Shown here one piece after another: positions 1 to 8,074 of a stretch of DNA of 64,000 nucleotides. The stretch's first letter is position 1, and each line of letters opens with the position of its first letter. The notes under the pieces are model-generated. The model saw only the letters and a program-made list of their open reading frames with translations. It ran no database searches and was not told the DNA's origin. The stretch comes from Oscillospiraceae bacterium (GTDB taxonomy: Bacteria > Bacillota > Clostridia > Oscillospirales > Ruminococcaceae), in assembly GCA_015067315.1 (NCBI GenBank), contig SVMR01000003.1, forward strand, positions 62,001 to 126,000, written 5' to 3'. The translations under genes were made by a program, and so were the position numbers.

Positions 1-1
1 A

Positions 2-1912
2 AAACCGGACGATTGGCTTCCGGGCGGAAAAGCATGGCTTGCGGAAAAACGCGAACACGCCGTTGAAGTCCGTTTCGGCGGAGAAATCGAAGAATCCTGG
101 CACGACGGATATCACCAGATTCTCCATAAAAACTATGACAGCGTTCTTGCGGTTCCCTATGATATGTACGTTCCCGGTTTTGATTCCGCGGACGTTTCCC
201 GTCTTCGCCTTTGGCAGGCGGAAACTTCCGGAATCGATATGGAACTTTTCAACCGCGGTCTTTATGCGGAAGCAATGAGAAAGAATTCCGAAGCAAAGGC
301 AATAAGCTCCATTCTTTACCCCAACGACAACCATTCCGACGGAAAGGTTCTCCGCCTTAAACAGCAGTATTTCCTTGTATGCTCTTCCATTGCCGATATT
401 GTCCGCCGCCATCTTGCCGCATACGGAACTCTTGAAAACCTTGCGGAAAAAGCGGCTATCCATATCAACGATACCCATCCGACCATGGCTATCCCGGAAC
501 TTATGCGTATTCTTCTTGATGAATGCGGATACAGCTGGGAAAAATCCGCCGAAATCTGCTTCAATCTTTTCAGCTATACAAACCACACCGTTCTTCCGGA
601 AGCTCTCGAAAGATGGGATGCGGGAATGTTCCGTTTCCTTCTTCCCCGTGTTTACGGAATTATCTGTGAATTCGACCGCCGCCTCCGCATAATCCTTCGT
701 GACAAAGGTTTCAGCGATTATGAAATCAGCCGCATGGCTGTTGTTGAAAACGGCGAAATAAGAATGGCAAATCTTTGCGTTTTTGCAACCCACAGCACAA
801 ACGGCGTTTCCGAACATCATCTCACCGTTATGGAAAACAGCGTTTTCGGTGACCTTTACCGTGCATTCCCGGAACGCTTCACAAGCGTTACAAACGGTAT
901 CGCCGCAAGAAGATGGCTTTGCGCCGCAAACCCGGAACTCACCAGATTCGTCAAAAAATACGGCGCAAGGGATTTTGAAAAGAAATACAACAAGATGCAC
1001 AATCTTGCAAAACACGCGGACGATCCGGTCTGCCTTGAAGATTTCGGCAAGGTAAAACTCAAGAGAAAAGAACTCTTCGCAAAAGAAAACCGCGACGTTA
1101 TGGGAAACAGCCTTGACCCCTCTTCCCTTTTCGACGTTCAGGCAAAGCGCCTTCACGAATACAAGCGCCAGCACCTCAACGCCCTTCGCATAATCTCCCT
1201 TCTCAACGAGATTGAAGCAAACCCCAACGCGGATATCGACCCGAAAACCTTTATCTTCGGCGCAAAGGCCGCTCCCGGTTATTACGTTGCAAAACGCATC
1301 ATCCGTCTTATCTGGTGCATCGGAAAAGAACTTTCCGAAAGCGCTCTTAAAGATACCCTCAAGCTCTGCTTCCTTGAAAACTACAGCGTAACCACTTCCG
1401 AACTTCTCATGCCCGCAGCGGATATTTCCGAACAGATTTCTCTTGCGGGAACCGAAGCTTCCGGCACCGGCAATATGAAACTCATGCTTTCCGGCGCGGT
1501 GACTCTCGGAACTCTTGACGGCGCAAACGTTGAAATCCTCCGTGAAGTCGGCGAAGAAAACTTCCTTAAATTCGGTATGACTTCTGACGAAGTTGATGCG
1601 CTCCGCCTTAAGGGTTACAACCCCATGGAATACATCGAAAAGAACGACGAACTCAAAGCCGCCCTTGACCGTATGCGTCACGGAATCGCCGGCGAAGATT
1701 TCTCCGACCTTGCGGATCTTATCGAAGGCAAGGATTTCTATATGGCTGCCGCAGATTTTGAAAGCTATATGGATATCCAGCGCAAAGCCCAGGAACTTTT
1801 CCGCGATAAGGAAACCTGGAACCGCATGGCTCTTATGAACGTTGCCGGTTCCCCCGCCTTCTTTGTTGACAGAACCGTTCAGGAATACTGCGACAGAATC
1901 TGGAATATGTAA
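2..1912 (+). CDS. glgP: Glycogen/alpha-glucan phosphorylase, 5'-truncated by the window edge
   Basis: The reading frame is open from base 2, so the N-terminus lies outside the window; 636 codons remain of a family usually near 800 residues. The enzyme releases glucose-1-phosphate from alpha-1,4-glucans by phosphorolysis, using pyridoxal phosphate (PLP). Visible signatures are HINDTHPTMAIPELMR (around base 465), the VTNGIAARRW segment (around 890), the KRLHEYKRQHLN substrate-region motif (around 1145) and EASGTGNMK (about 1454-1480), whose lysine is the expected PLP Schiff-base residue, followed by GTLDGANVEI. It ends in a strong terminator and appears to be the last gene of its transcript. 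Identity is secure; whether it is glycogen- or maltodextrin-specific cannot be told. Confidence 0.96.
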   Translation, partial: KPDDWLPGGKAWLAEKREHAVEVRFGGEIEESWHDGYHQILHKNYDSVLAVPYDMYVPGFDSADVSRLRLWQAETSGIDMELFNRGLYAEAMRKNSEAKAISSILYPNDNHSDGKVLRLKQQYFLVCSSIADIVRRHLAAYGTLENLAEKAAIHINDTHPTMAIPELMRILLDECGYSWEKSAEICFNLFSYTNHTVLPEALERWDAGMFRFLLPRVYGIICEFDRRLRIILRDKGFSDYEISRMAVVENGEIRMANLCVFATHSTNGVSEHHLTVMENSVFGDLYRAFPERFTSVTNGIAARRWLCAANPELTRFVKKYGARDFEKKYNKMHNLAKHADDPVCLEDFGKVKLKRKELFAKENRDVMGNSLDPSSLFDVQAKRLHEYKRQHLNALRIISLLNEIEANPNADIDPKTFIFGAKAAPGYYVAKRIIRLIWCIGKELSESALKDTLKLCFLENYSVTTSELLMPAADISEQISLAGTEASGTGNMKLMLSGAVTLGTLDGANVEILREVGEENFLKFGMTSDEVDALRLKGYNPMEYIEKNDELKAALDRMRHGIAGEDFSDLADLIEGKDFYMAAADFESYMDIQRKAQELFRDKETWNRMALMNVAGSPAFFVDRTVQEYCDRIWNM

Positions 1913-1927
1913 TTAAAAATTCAAACA

Positions 1928-1965
1928 AAAATCCCTCCGGTAAATCCGGAGGGATTTTTTTGTAA
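1928..1965 (+). terminator. Rho-independent terminator of glgP
   Basis: An AAATCCCTCCGG / CCGGAGGGATTT stem with a short TAAAT-type loop is followed by a T run, 15 bases after the glgP stop codon. Confidence 0.92.
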
Positions 1966-1972
1966 AAAACCA

Positions 1973-2020
1973 TTGACAAATATATCGGCCGACGATATAA
2001 TTATATCGTAAGCCGATATA
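1973..2020 (+). promoter_or_regulatory. padR promoter embedded in a 40-bp near-perfect palindrome (probable PadR operator)
   Basis: TTGACA at 1973-1978 and TATAAT at 1996-2001 are separated by exactly 17 bases. Bases 1981-2000 and 2001-2020 are reverse complements of each other except for two central-arm mismatches. The motif TATATCGGC/GCCGATATA forms the outer arms and ACGATATAA/TTATATCGT the inner arms. The whole -10 box therefore lies inside the dyad, as expected of an autorepressed PadR promoter. A further half-site-like ATATATCG follows near 2031. Confidence 0.88.
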
Positions 2021-2053
2021 ACGGTTAAAGATATATCGAAGGGGGATATGCTT

Positions 2054-2371
2054 ATGGAAAATGTAGCTCTCACCGAAGCGGTTTTTTATATTTTGCTTTC
2101 GCTCAGCGAACCGCTTCATGGCTACGGAATAATGCAGAACGCGGAAAAACTTTCAAACGGAAGGGTTAAACTTGCCGCCGGAACCCTTTACGGCGCAATC
2201 AACACCCTTCTTGAAAAAGGCTGGATAACTTTTGTTCCCGGGGAAAGCGGCGACCGCAAAAAGGAATATATTATCACAGAACTCGGAAAAAAGGCGGTTC
2301 TTTCCGAAATCGAACGCCTTAAAGAACTTGTTGAAAACGGCGAAAAACTGACGGGAGGCTGGGAAAAATGA
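2054..2371 (+). CDS. PadR-family transcriptional repressor
   Basis: A 105-residue winged-helix regulator of the PadR N-terminal type, showing the characteristic LTEAVFYILLSLSEPLHGYG start, GRVKLAAGTLYGAINTLLEKGW recognition region and KKEYIITELGKK wing. PadR proteins are dimeric repressors, usually released by phenolics, drugs or envelope stress. The ATG at 2054 is preferred because it sits 8 bases after the GGGGG ribosome site at 2041-2045; the in-frame ATG at 2048 is too close. Its stop overlaps the DUF2812 gene by 4 bases (ATGA), and the promoter carries a large palindrome, so autoregulation of the three-gene operon is likely. Confidence 0.92.
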   Translation: MENVALTEAVFYILLSLSEPLHGYGIMQNAEKLSNGRVKLAAGTLYGAINTLLEKGWITFVPGESGDRKKEYIITELGKKAVLSEIERLKELVENGEKLTGGWEK

Positions 2372-2907
2372 GAAAAGTCATAAAAAAATTATTCTGGGCC
2401 TGGGATTTTGAAAAAGAGGAAAAATGGCTTAATGAAATGGCCGCAAAAGGTCTTGCCCTTGTTGACTATTCTATTTTCCGCTATTCTTTTGAACCTTGCG
2501 AACCCGGCGAATACAGCTTTAAGATCCAGCTTCTTGAACATAATCCCAACCACCCCGAAAGCGAACAGTATATCCGTTTCATGGAAGAAACCGGCGCAGA
2601 ACAGGTTGCAAGCTATCTTAACTGGGTCTATTTCCGCAAAAAGACCTCCGAAGGTTCTTTCGAGATTTTCTCCGACATCGAATCAAAGCTTAAACACCAA
2701 ATCCTTATTAAAAAACTACTTCTTCCTTTCGGAGTATTGAACCTTTGCGTCGGAATAGGAAATATTATAAACACCTGGTTCAACGCAAGAGAGATAATAT
2801 GGGTTCCTTTTATAAATATTGCCTGCGCAGTTTTGATTTTTTGGGGCGTTTCCAGAATAAACAAAAAAATCAAGGCACTTAAAAAAGAACATTCCATAAG
2901 GGAGTGA
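2368..2907 (+). CDS. DUF2812-type membrane protein cotranscribed with PadR
   Basis: This 179-residue protein begins with the MRKVIKKLFWAWDFEKEEKWLNEMAAKGLAL type opening typical of DUF2812 proteins. That family is found almost exclusively next to padR genes in Firmicutes and has no established biochemical role. A soluble N-terminal part (about 1-110) precedes two hydrophobic segments, roughly 113-132 and 140-158, and a lysine-rich tail. Translational coupling to padR (4-base overlap) suggests it is the repressor's partner or target. Confidence 0.85.
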   Translation: MRKVIKKLFWAWDFEKEEKWLNEMAAKGLALVDYSIFRYSFEPCEPGEYSFKIQLLEHNPNHPESEQYIRFMEETGAEQVASYLNWVYFRKKTSEGSFEIFSDIESKLKHQILIKKLLLPFGVLNLCVGIGNIINTWFNAREIIWVPFINIACAVLIFWGVSRINKKIKALKKEHSIRE

Positions 2908-2914
2908 AAACCTG

Positions 2915-3151
2915 ATGGCTGAATTCATAAAATCCGCACTTCCCTTTTTCCTGATCGGCATTTCCCTTGCGATTTTTGCCGCGGGATATTATAAAAAACA
3001 CCGCGGAAAAGAAGACGAAAACGATTGGGATTTTTCCTCCATAGGACCAATCCTCGGCGTTGCCGTTGGAATTGCCATCGGAACCGCAAGCGAAAGCATT
3101 GGCGCGACCCTTGGCGCGGGAATCGGAATTTTTATCGGAACAATGACATAA
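2915..3151 (+). CDS. Small glycine-zipper membrane protein
   Basis: This 78-residue protein has an N-terminal membrane segment (about 8-24), a short charged KKHRGKEDEND linker and a C-terminal glycine-rich hydrophobic stretch (GVAVGIAIGTASESIGATLGAGIGIFIG). Its GxxxG spacing resembles glycine-zipper oligomerising helices. It starts seven bases after the DUF2812 gene with a GGGAG ribosome site and ends the padR operon before a bidirectional terminator. I do not recognise a named family. A small pore-like or membrane-stress protein is conceivable but unproven. Confidence 0.72.
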   Translation: MAEFIKSALPFFLIGISLAIFAAGYYKKHRGKEDENDWDFSSIGPILGVAVGIAIGTASESIGATLGAGIGIFIGTMT

Positions 3152-3177
3152 ATAATCTCCGAAAATATAAGAAAATA

Positions 3178-3211
3178 AAAAAATCCTCCGGATTTCCGGA
3201 GGATTTTTTAT
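3178..3211. terminator. Bidirectional terminator between padR operon and HD gene
   Basis: An AAATCCTCCGGA / TCCGGAGGATTT stem is flanked by an A-run on the left and a T-run on the right, between convergent stop codons at 3151 and 3211. Confidence 0.92.
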
Positions 3212-3870
3212 TAAACAAGTTGCTGTTCGTTTATCATAAGCTTGAAATCAAGACCGAGTTTTTCCGCGGCGGTTTTGCAAAGAACCATTCTGTCCATAAA
3301 AATTCTGAAATAATCCATTACGGAACCGTAACGGGTATCGACGGAAAGCTTGAGCTTTATAAGAGTTTTGTTCTCGTTGATTTTAAGTTCCGCTTTTTTT
3401 ACGGAATAGTTAACCTTGTCATGGGCGTCGAAGGTTTCCTCATCGTCGTTCTGAACGCGGCTTCTGCGGACGTCGGATTTATCCGCAATAATAAGAGCCG
3501 CCGCCATGGGGCTTATGGGTTTTCCGGTTCCTTCGTCGTGGTTTCCGATTGCCATTACAATATCGGAAATTTCCGCAGGATCCATTCCCATTTTATCAAG
3601 GATCCGGAAAGCCATAATCGCGCCGCTTTGGGAATGGTCGCTTCTGTTGACTACGTTTCCGATATCGTGGAGATATCCCGCAATTTTAACAAGTTCCACT
3701 TCCCTTTCGGAATAACCGAGGGTTTCCATTATGTATGCGGCTTTTTCCGCAACAAGACAGACATGGGCAAAGCTGTGTTCGGAAAAACCGATTGCTTTAA
3801 GCGCTTCGCCCGCTTTCTGGATATATACTTTGACCGTGGGGTCGTTTTTTACTGTTTCATAAGTTACCAA
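3211..3870 (-). CDS. HD-domain phosphohydrolase
   Basis: A 219-residue HD-superfamily protein. H at about residue 32 (EHSFAH), HDIGN near 68, DHSQSG near 79 and NHDEG near 109 supply the metal-binding histidines and aspartates expected of an HD hydrolase acting on nucleotides or phosphate esters. The C-terminal half resembles metal-dependent HD proteins of Clostridia with no assigned substrate. The start is a TTG at 3870 preceded by GAAGGTG at a 7-base spacing; no in-frame ATG fits. It is monocistronic, divergent from merR and convergent with the padR operon. Confidence 0.85.
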   Translation of the reverse strand: MVTYETVKNDPTVKVYIQKAGEALKAIGFSEHSFAHVCLVAEKAAYIMETLGYSEREVELVKIAGYLHDIGNVVNRSDHSQSGAIMAFRILDKMGMDPAEISDIVMAIGNHDEGTGKPISPMAAALIIADKSDVRRSRVQNDDEETFDAHDKVNYSVKKAELKINENKTLIKLKLSVDTRYGSVMDYFRIFMDRMVLCKTAAEKLGLDFKLMINEQQLV

Positions 3871-3984
3871 AGCGTAACACCTTCTTTCATATAATAGTAA
3901 AGCACCGATTGTAATTATATGCCATTGATTTTAATTTGATTCGAATATTTTTTAAAAATTTTATGAATTTTTTAAAAAAAGCCC

Positions 3985-4015
3985 TTGACTGTTACGTTGC
4001 GTAATAGTGTAATAT
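3985..4015 (+). promoter_or_regulatory. merR promoter with 19-bp spacer and dyad operator
   Basis: TTGACT at 3985-3990 and TAATAT at 4010-4015 are separated by 19 bases, the abnormal spacing typical of MerR-activated promoters. Inside lies a dyad at 3988-4008: ACT, TTACG, a 3-base centre, CGTAA, AGT. This predicts autoactivation with DNA untwisting by the product of the next gene. Confidence 0.88.
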
Positions 4016-4039
4016 GAATATCGCAGGGAGATGTTTTTT

Positions 4040-4768
4040 ATGTTTACAGTAAACGAAGCGAGCAAAATTGCCGGAATAAGCGTCCGGACTTTGCAGTATT
4101 ACGATAAAATCGGACTTTTGCCGCCAAGCGGTTTTACAGATTCCGGATATCGGCTTTATGATGAAAATTCTTTGGAAAGACTTCAGACAATTCTTCTTTT
4201 CCGGGAACTGGAATTTCCGCTTAAGGAAATCAAAAAAATCATCGAAAACCCGGATTTTGACAGGGAAAAAGCCCTTTCCGACCAGATAAATCTTTTAAAA
4301 CTCCGGCGCGAACAGATCGATTCCCTAATCTCCCTTGCCGAAAAACTTATTAACAAGGAGGAAAAAATCTTGGATTTTTCTGCATTTGATAAAACAAAAC
4401 TTAAAGAATATGAGGCGGAAGCAAAAGAAAAATGGGGCAAAACTTCGGCTTTTAAAGAATTTGAATCTAAAAACGAAGTCCGTTCCGATGATGAAAACTC
4501 TTTTATCGCCGGCGGAATGATGAAAATTTTCGAGGAATTCGGAAAAATTTCCGGCGGTTCGCCAAAATCCGAAGAAGCGCAAAAGCTTGTTGAAAAGCTC
4601 CAGGGCTTCATTAGCGAAAATTATTACAGCTGCACCGACGAAATCCTTTTCGGGCTCGGGCAAATGTATGTTTCCGACGAGCGTTTCACCGAAAACATCG
4701 ACAAAGCCGGCGGCAAAGGCACCGCGGAATTTGTTTCAAAAGCAATCGCGGCTTTTTGCGGCAAATAA
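4040..4768 (+). CDS. MerR-family activator with TipAS drug-sensing domain
   Basis: A 242-residue regulator. Residues about 1-70 are a MerR winged helix (VNEASKIAGISVRTLQYYDKIGLLPP, SGYRLYDENSLERL). Residues about 75-110 form the dimerisation coil. The remainder matches the TipAS antibiotic-recognition domain, opening with FDKTKLKEYEAEAKEKWG. TipA-type proteins bind thiopeptides or other bulky ligands and switch on their own and efflux genes. The ATG at 4040 lies 9 bases after AGGGAG; the upstream in-frame ATG at 4031 abuts that site and is less likely. No resistance gene is linked. Confidence 0.92.
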   Translation: MFTVNEASKIAGISVRTLQYYDKIGLLPPSGFTDSGYRLYDENSLERLQTILLFRELEFPLKEIKKIIENPDFDREKALSDQINLLKLRREQIDSLISLAEKLINKEEKILDFSAFDKTKLKEYEAEAKEKWGKTSAFKEFESKNEVRSDDENSFIAGGMMKIFEEFGKISGGSPKSEEAQKLVEKLQGFISENYYSCTDEILFGLGQMYVSDERFTENIDKAGGKGTAEFVSKAIAAFCGK

Positions 4769-4773
4769 GAATT

Positions 4774-4805
4774 AAAAAAAGACGGCTCCGCCGTCTTTTT
4801 TTAAT
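4774..4805. terminator. Bidirectional terminator between merR and coaBC
   Basis: An AAAAAAAGACGG-CTCC-CCGTCTTTTTTT hairpin with A and T runs on the two sides lies between convergent genes. Confidence 0.9.
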
Positions 4806-5995
4806 TAAAGCATTTCTGCCGCTTTTTCAAGAATGATTTTTGCAAGTTCTTCCTTGCTCATAAGTCCGGTTTCGTGCTCAAAGTTTTTTCCTATGAGCAC
4901 GGCGGCATTGGTATCAACGCCGAAGCCGGTGTTTTCGGATGCAATGGAGTTTGCAACTATCATATCCGCGTTCTTGGAAACGAGCTTTTTGCGGCTGTTT
5001 TCAATAAGGTTTTCCGTTTCCATGGAAAAACCGATAACCACCTGACCGGATTTTTTGCTGCTTCCGATTCCCGCAAGAATATCCTTCGTGCGTTTGAGCA
5101 CGAGGCAGTTGTCGCCTTCGGCTTTCTTGATTTTCTGGTCGGAATATTCCGCCGGAGTATAATCCGCAACAGCCGCCGCCATTACGATTATATCGGAATT
5201 TTCCGCCCTTTTTGCAACCGCGTTATACATATCCTCCGCGGATTCCGCAAAGACGGTGCTCACTCCGTGGGGCGGGCGGATTTCGGTTTTTCCGCTTATA
5301 AGAGTTACCTCCGCGCCCATGGTTTTTGCCATTTTTGCAAGGGCATAGCCCATTTTTCCGCTTGAACGGTTTGTAATAAAGCGAACCGGGTCAATGCTTT
5401 CGCGGGTTGCTCCCGCGGTTATGAGCACGCGTTTTCCAAGGAGCTGCTCATCCGCAAAAAGCGCTTCCTCAACGGCGGAAATAAGTTCCGGAATTCCCGC
5501 AAGGCGTCCGCTTCCGATTGCTCCGCAGGCAAGTCTTCCGCTTTCGGATTCGATGATTTCCCAGCCGTCCGCTTCAAGAACCGCAAGGTTGCGCCTTGTT
5601 GCCGGGTTTTCGAGCATTCCGGTGAACATTGCCGGCGCTATTATCTTCTTGCAGTTTGCCGCGAGCACGGTTGTTGAAACCATATCGTCCGCAATTCCGT
5701 TTGCGATTTTTGCAATTATGTTTGCGGTCGCCGGCGCGATAAGAACGGCGTCCGCCGTTCTTCCAAGGTTCACATGGGCAACCGGATCCGTTCCCTTTCC
5801 GTCAAAAAGCGAGGTATAAACGTGGTTTTTTGTAAGTGCCTCGAAAGTTAAGGGCGCAACAAATTCGGCGGCATGTTCCGTCATAACGACGTTTACGTTG
5901 ACGCCTTTTTTGGTGAAGTATGAAGCGATTTCGCAGACCTTATAGGCTGCGATTCCGCCGGAAACCCCAAGAAGAAGATTCTTCTTTTCGGGCAT
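4805..5995 (-). CDS. coaBC: Bifunctional phosphopantothenoylcysteine decarboxylase/phosphopantothenate-cysteine ligase
   Basis: A 396-residue CoaBC fusion, carrying two consecutive steps of coenzyme A synthesis. The N-terminal flavoprotein (CoaC, about 1-180) has GVSGGIAAYK, the active-site histidine in PVAHVNLGR and the cysteine in GRLACGAIGSGR. The C-terminal CoaB (about 188-396) has the Rossmann-like RVLITAGATRESIDPVRFITNRSSGKMG and the AAVADY and KxK motifs. One oddity is the usual PAMNxxM motif reading PAMFTGM (bases 5624-5635), so the asparagine considered important for decarboxylation is phenylalanine. It is the last gene of the yicC-remA-gmk-rpoZ-coaBC run, one base after rpoZ. Confidence 0.95.
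   Translation of the reverse strand: MPEKKNLLLGVSGGIAAYKVCEIASYFTKKGVNVNVVMTEHAAEFVAPLTFEALTKNHVYTSLFDGKGTDPVAHVNLGRTADAVLIAPATANIIAKIANGIADDMVSTTVLAANCKKIIAPAMFTGMLENPATRRNLAVLEADGWEIIESESGRLACGAIGSGRLAGIPELISAVEEALFADEQLLGKRVLITAGATRESIDPVRFITNRSSGKMGYALAKMAKTMGAEVTLISGKTEIRPPHGVSTVFAESAEDMYNAVAKRAENSDIIVMAAAVADYTPAEYSDQKIKKAEGDNCLVLKRTKDILAGIGSSKKSGQVVIGFSMETENLIENSRKKLVSKNADMIVANSIASENTGFGVDTNAAVLIGKNFEHETGLMSKEELAKIILEKAAEML
5624..5635 (-). other. Active-site substitution: PAMN motif of CoaC reads PAMF
   Basis: The minus-strand codons read CCG GCA ATG TTC, giving P-A-M-F. In Dfp/CoaC/HAL3 flavoproteins the fourth position is almost always asparagine, and that residue has been implicated in the decarboxylation step. 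TTC cannot come from AAC by a single base error, so a simple sequencing slip is unlikely. Confidence 0.7.
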
Positions 5996-5996
5996 A

Positions 5997-6203
5997 TCAG
6001 TCTTCCTCCACGGTTACCTTGTTTACGCGGTATTTGTCGCCGATGAACTCTGCGATTGCGAGTTTAAGGGGTTTTTCGGAGATGATTTCGTGATTTTCCT
6101 CAGCGTCTTCGCTGATTTTGCGTGCGCGTTTTGCGATTGCAACAACGTTTGCATAGGGGCTGTTGAGCTGGTTGAGATCGTAAGTATCGTTCGGGTTAAG
6201 CAA
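5997..6203 (-). CDS. rpoZ: RNA polymerase omega subunit
   Basis: A 68-residue omega subunit, recognised by NSPYANVVAIAKRARKI (the conserved helix that embraces the beta-prime C-terminus), PLKLAIAEF and position between gmk and coaBC, a conserved Firmicutes order. Omega assists folding and assembly of beta-prime. The start is TTG at 6203, 9 bases after GGAGG. It overlaps the last codons of gmk by 8 bases, implying translational coupling. Confidence 0.93.
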   Translation of the reverse strand: MLNPNDTYDLNQLNSPYANVVAIAKRARKISEDAEENHEIISEKPLKLAIAEFIGDKYRVNKVTVEED

Positions 6204-6822
6204 GGTTTTCTGCCTCCTCTAAAATTTGTTTAAGGACTTCCTGCATTGCGGTTTTGCTGCAACGTTCGCCCTCGATTATATCTTTTATTTTTATGGCGGC
6301 GTTATCCACCAAATCGTTGACAATAAAATAATTATAAAGTTCCGGCGCTTCATGAAGTTCTCTTTTCGCTTCGTGAAGTCTTCCTGCAATTGTTTCCGCA
6401 TCCTCGGTGTTTCTTCCGACAAGGCGGCTTTTAAGTTCCTCGATGCTCGGGGGAAGAAGATAGACAAGAGCCGCTTCCGGCATCATCTTTCTTACGTTTT
6501 TTGCTCCCTGGATTTCAATATCGAGGATAACGTCCTTTCCTTCGGAAAGCTTTTGTTCAACGGCGCTTTTCGGCGTTCCGTAATAGTTGCCGTTAAAAAC
6601 GGCATATTCGAGCATTTCGCCGGTTTCGATATCGTGCTCGAATTCTTCCTTTGTTTTAAAACTGTAATGAACTCCGTCGATTTCGCCCGGGCGGGGTTTT
6701 CTTGTTGTTGCGGAAACGGAAAAATAAAGGTTGTCCTCAATTTCAAAAAGACGTTTTATAACCGTTCCCTTTCCGACTCCGGAAGGACCGGAAATTACAG
6801 TAAGAACTCCTCTTTTATTCAT
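6196..6822 (-). CDS. gmk: Guanylate kinase
   Basis: A 208-residue P-loop kinase converting GMP and ATP to GDP and ADP. The sequence shows GPSGVGKGT (Walker A, about 11-19), [15 protein letters not shown] (GMP-binding segment), and [13 protein letters not shown]. Length is standard. A GGAGG site lies a few bases before ATG 6822. The start overlaps remA by 8 bases and the end overlaps rpoZ by 8 bases, so the five genes are read as one tightly coupled operon. Confidence 0.97.
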   Translation of the reverse strand: MNKRGVLTVISGPSGVGKGTVIKRLFEIEDNLYFSVSATTRKPRPGEIDGVHYSFKTKEEFEHDIETGEMLEYAVFNGNYYGTPKSAVEQKLSEGKDVILDIEIQGAKNVRKMMPEAALVYLLPPSIEELKSRLVGRNTEDAETIAGRLHEAKRELHEAPELYNYFIVNDLVDNAAIKIKDIIEGERCSKTAMQEVLKQILEEAENLA

Positions 6823-7063
6823 CTTCGCCCTCCGCAGTCATTCTTGTTCCGACGGTTTCCGGCTGGATACCCGAAAGGATAACATGACCGGAATCCATAA
6901 CGAGAACGGTTTTTGTTTTTCTTCCGAAGGATGCGTCGATAAGGGTTCCCTTTTCGCGCGCTTCGGTTATGATTCTTTTAATCGGCGCAGATTCCGGAGA
7001 AACCATTGCGATAACGCGGTTTGCGTTTATAAGGTTTCCGAATCCGATGTTTACGAGCTTCAT
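6815..7063 (-). CDS. remA: RemA-like DNA-binding regulator (DUF370)
   Basis: An 82-residue protein with the [30 protein letters not shown] opening that defines the RemA/DUF370 family. In Bacillus subtilis RemA is an oligomeric DNA-binding activator of biofilm matrix and osmoprotection genes and is encoded beside yicC/yloC and gmk, exactly as here. Its target set in this organism is unknown. The ATG follows GGAGG by about 10 bases. Confidence 0.93.
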   Translation of the reverse strand: MKLVNIGFGNLINANRVIAMVSPESAPIKRIITEAREKGTLIDASFGRKTKTVLVMDSGHVILSGIQPETVGTRMTAEGEDE

Positions 7064-7081
7064 TTTAAAAAAGCCTCCGTT

Positions 7082-7960
7082 TTATTCGATATTCTGGATC
7101 TGTTCGCGGATTTTTTCGATTTCGGATTTAACGTCCACAACAATCTGGGCAATTTCAACATCGGAACATTTGCTTCCGGTGGTGTTGATTTCGCGGTTGA
7201 CTTCCTGGATAAGGAAATCGAGCTTTCTTCCGACCGGTTCGTTGAGGTTCACAATTTCGCGAAGCTGGGCAATATGGCTTCTCAGTCGGACTGTTTCCTC
7301 ATCAACGGCAACTTTGTCGCTGTAAATTGCCGCTTCCTGAATGATTCTTGCTTCGTCGATCTGTTTTCCGTCAAGAACCTCAAGCATCTTGTTATAAAGG
7401 CGTTCGCGGTATTCCTTAACGGTTTCGGGACTTCGTTTTTCGATGATTCCGACTTTTTCTTCAATATAAGCGGCTCTGTTGAGAACGTCAGCCTTCATTT
7501 TTTCGCCTTCGGTTTCGCGCATTTCAACAAACGCGGCGGCGGCTTTTTTTGCAACGGATTCAACGTCCGCCCAAAGAGCATCTTCGTCGGTCTGGGCTTT
7601 CACAACTGTGAAAACGTCCGGGAATTTTGCAACAACGGAAAGGGAAAGATCGTCGGCAAGGTCAAATTCGTCCTTTACGGAACGGAGAGCTTCGATATAG
7701 CTTCTTGCAACTTCCTTGTTGATGGTGATTTCCTCGTTTGCGCCTTCAATGGTCTGGATCATAACTCCGACGTCAACTTTGCCTCGGCTTATGACCCCGG
7801 AAAGAAGGCGTTTGAGTTTTTCCTCAAGGAATCCGCAGGAACGGGGAACCCTTGCGGAATATTCAAAATAGCGGTGGTTTACGGATTTTATTTCAACGCG
7901 GATGTTTCTTCCGTTAAGAATTTCTTCCGCTGCGCCGTAACCGGTCATGCTTTTAATCAT
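7082..7960 (-). CDS. yicC: YicC/YloC family endoribonuclease
   Basis: A 292-residue protein with the diagnostic N-terminus IKSMTGYG, SVNHRYFEYSARVPR, and the C-terminal block KLDFLIQEVNREINTTGSKCSD typical of YicC/YloC. Members are stress-linked endoribonucleases in enteric bacteria and Bacillus. It is the first gene of the remA-gmk-rpoZ-coaBC operon, followed by remA after 18 bases. The leader of about 110 bases contains a dispersed palindromic repeat. Confidence 0.94.
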   Translation of the reverse strand: MIKSMTGYGAAEEILNGRNIRVEIKSVNHRYFEYSARVPRSCGFLEEKLKRLLSGVISRGKVDVGVMIQTIEGANEEITINKEVARSYIEALRSVKDEFDLADDLSLSVVAKFPDVFTVVKAQTDEDALWADVESVAKKAAAAFVEMRETEGEKMKADVLNRAAYIEEKVGIIEKRSPETVKEYRERLYNKMLEVLDGKQIDEARIIQEAAIYSDKVAVDEETVRLRSHIAQLREIVNLNEPVGRKLDFLIQEVNREINTTGSKCSDVEIAQIVVDVKSEIEKIREQIQNIE

Positions 7961-8000
7961 TTTTTAATTCCCTCATCTTTTCAAAAGATTTATGAAAATA

Positions 8001-8030
8001 CGGCGGGAGCAAGCCCCCGCCCTACTGTAA
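8001..8030. repeat. Dispersed GGCGGGAGC palindrome, copy 1
   Basis: GGCGGGAGCAAGCCCCCGCC can fold on itself and is nearly identical, including flanking CCT..TAA bases, to the copy at 26006-26036. Here it lies in the untranslated leader of yicC on the minus strand rather than at a gene end. A smaller GGC/GCC hairpin follows at about 8043-8057. Confidence 0.75.
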
Positions 8031-8074
8031 TTCTTTGTATGGGAGGCTTTATGCCTATAATTTTCTAATATATA

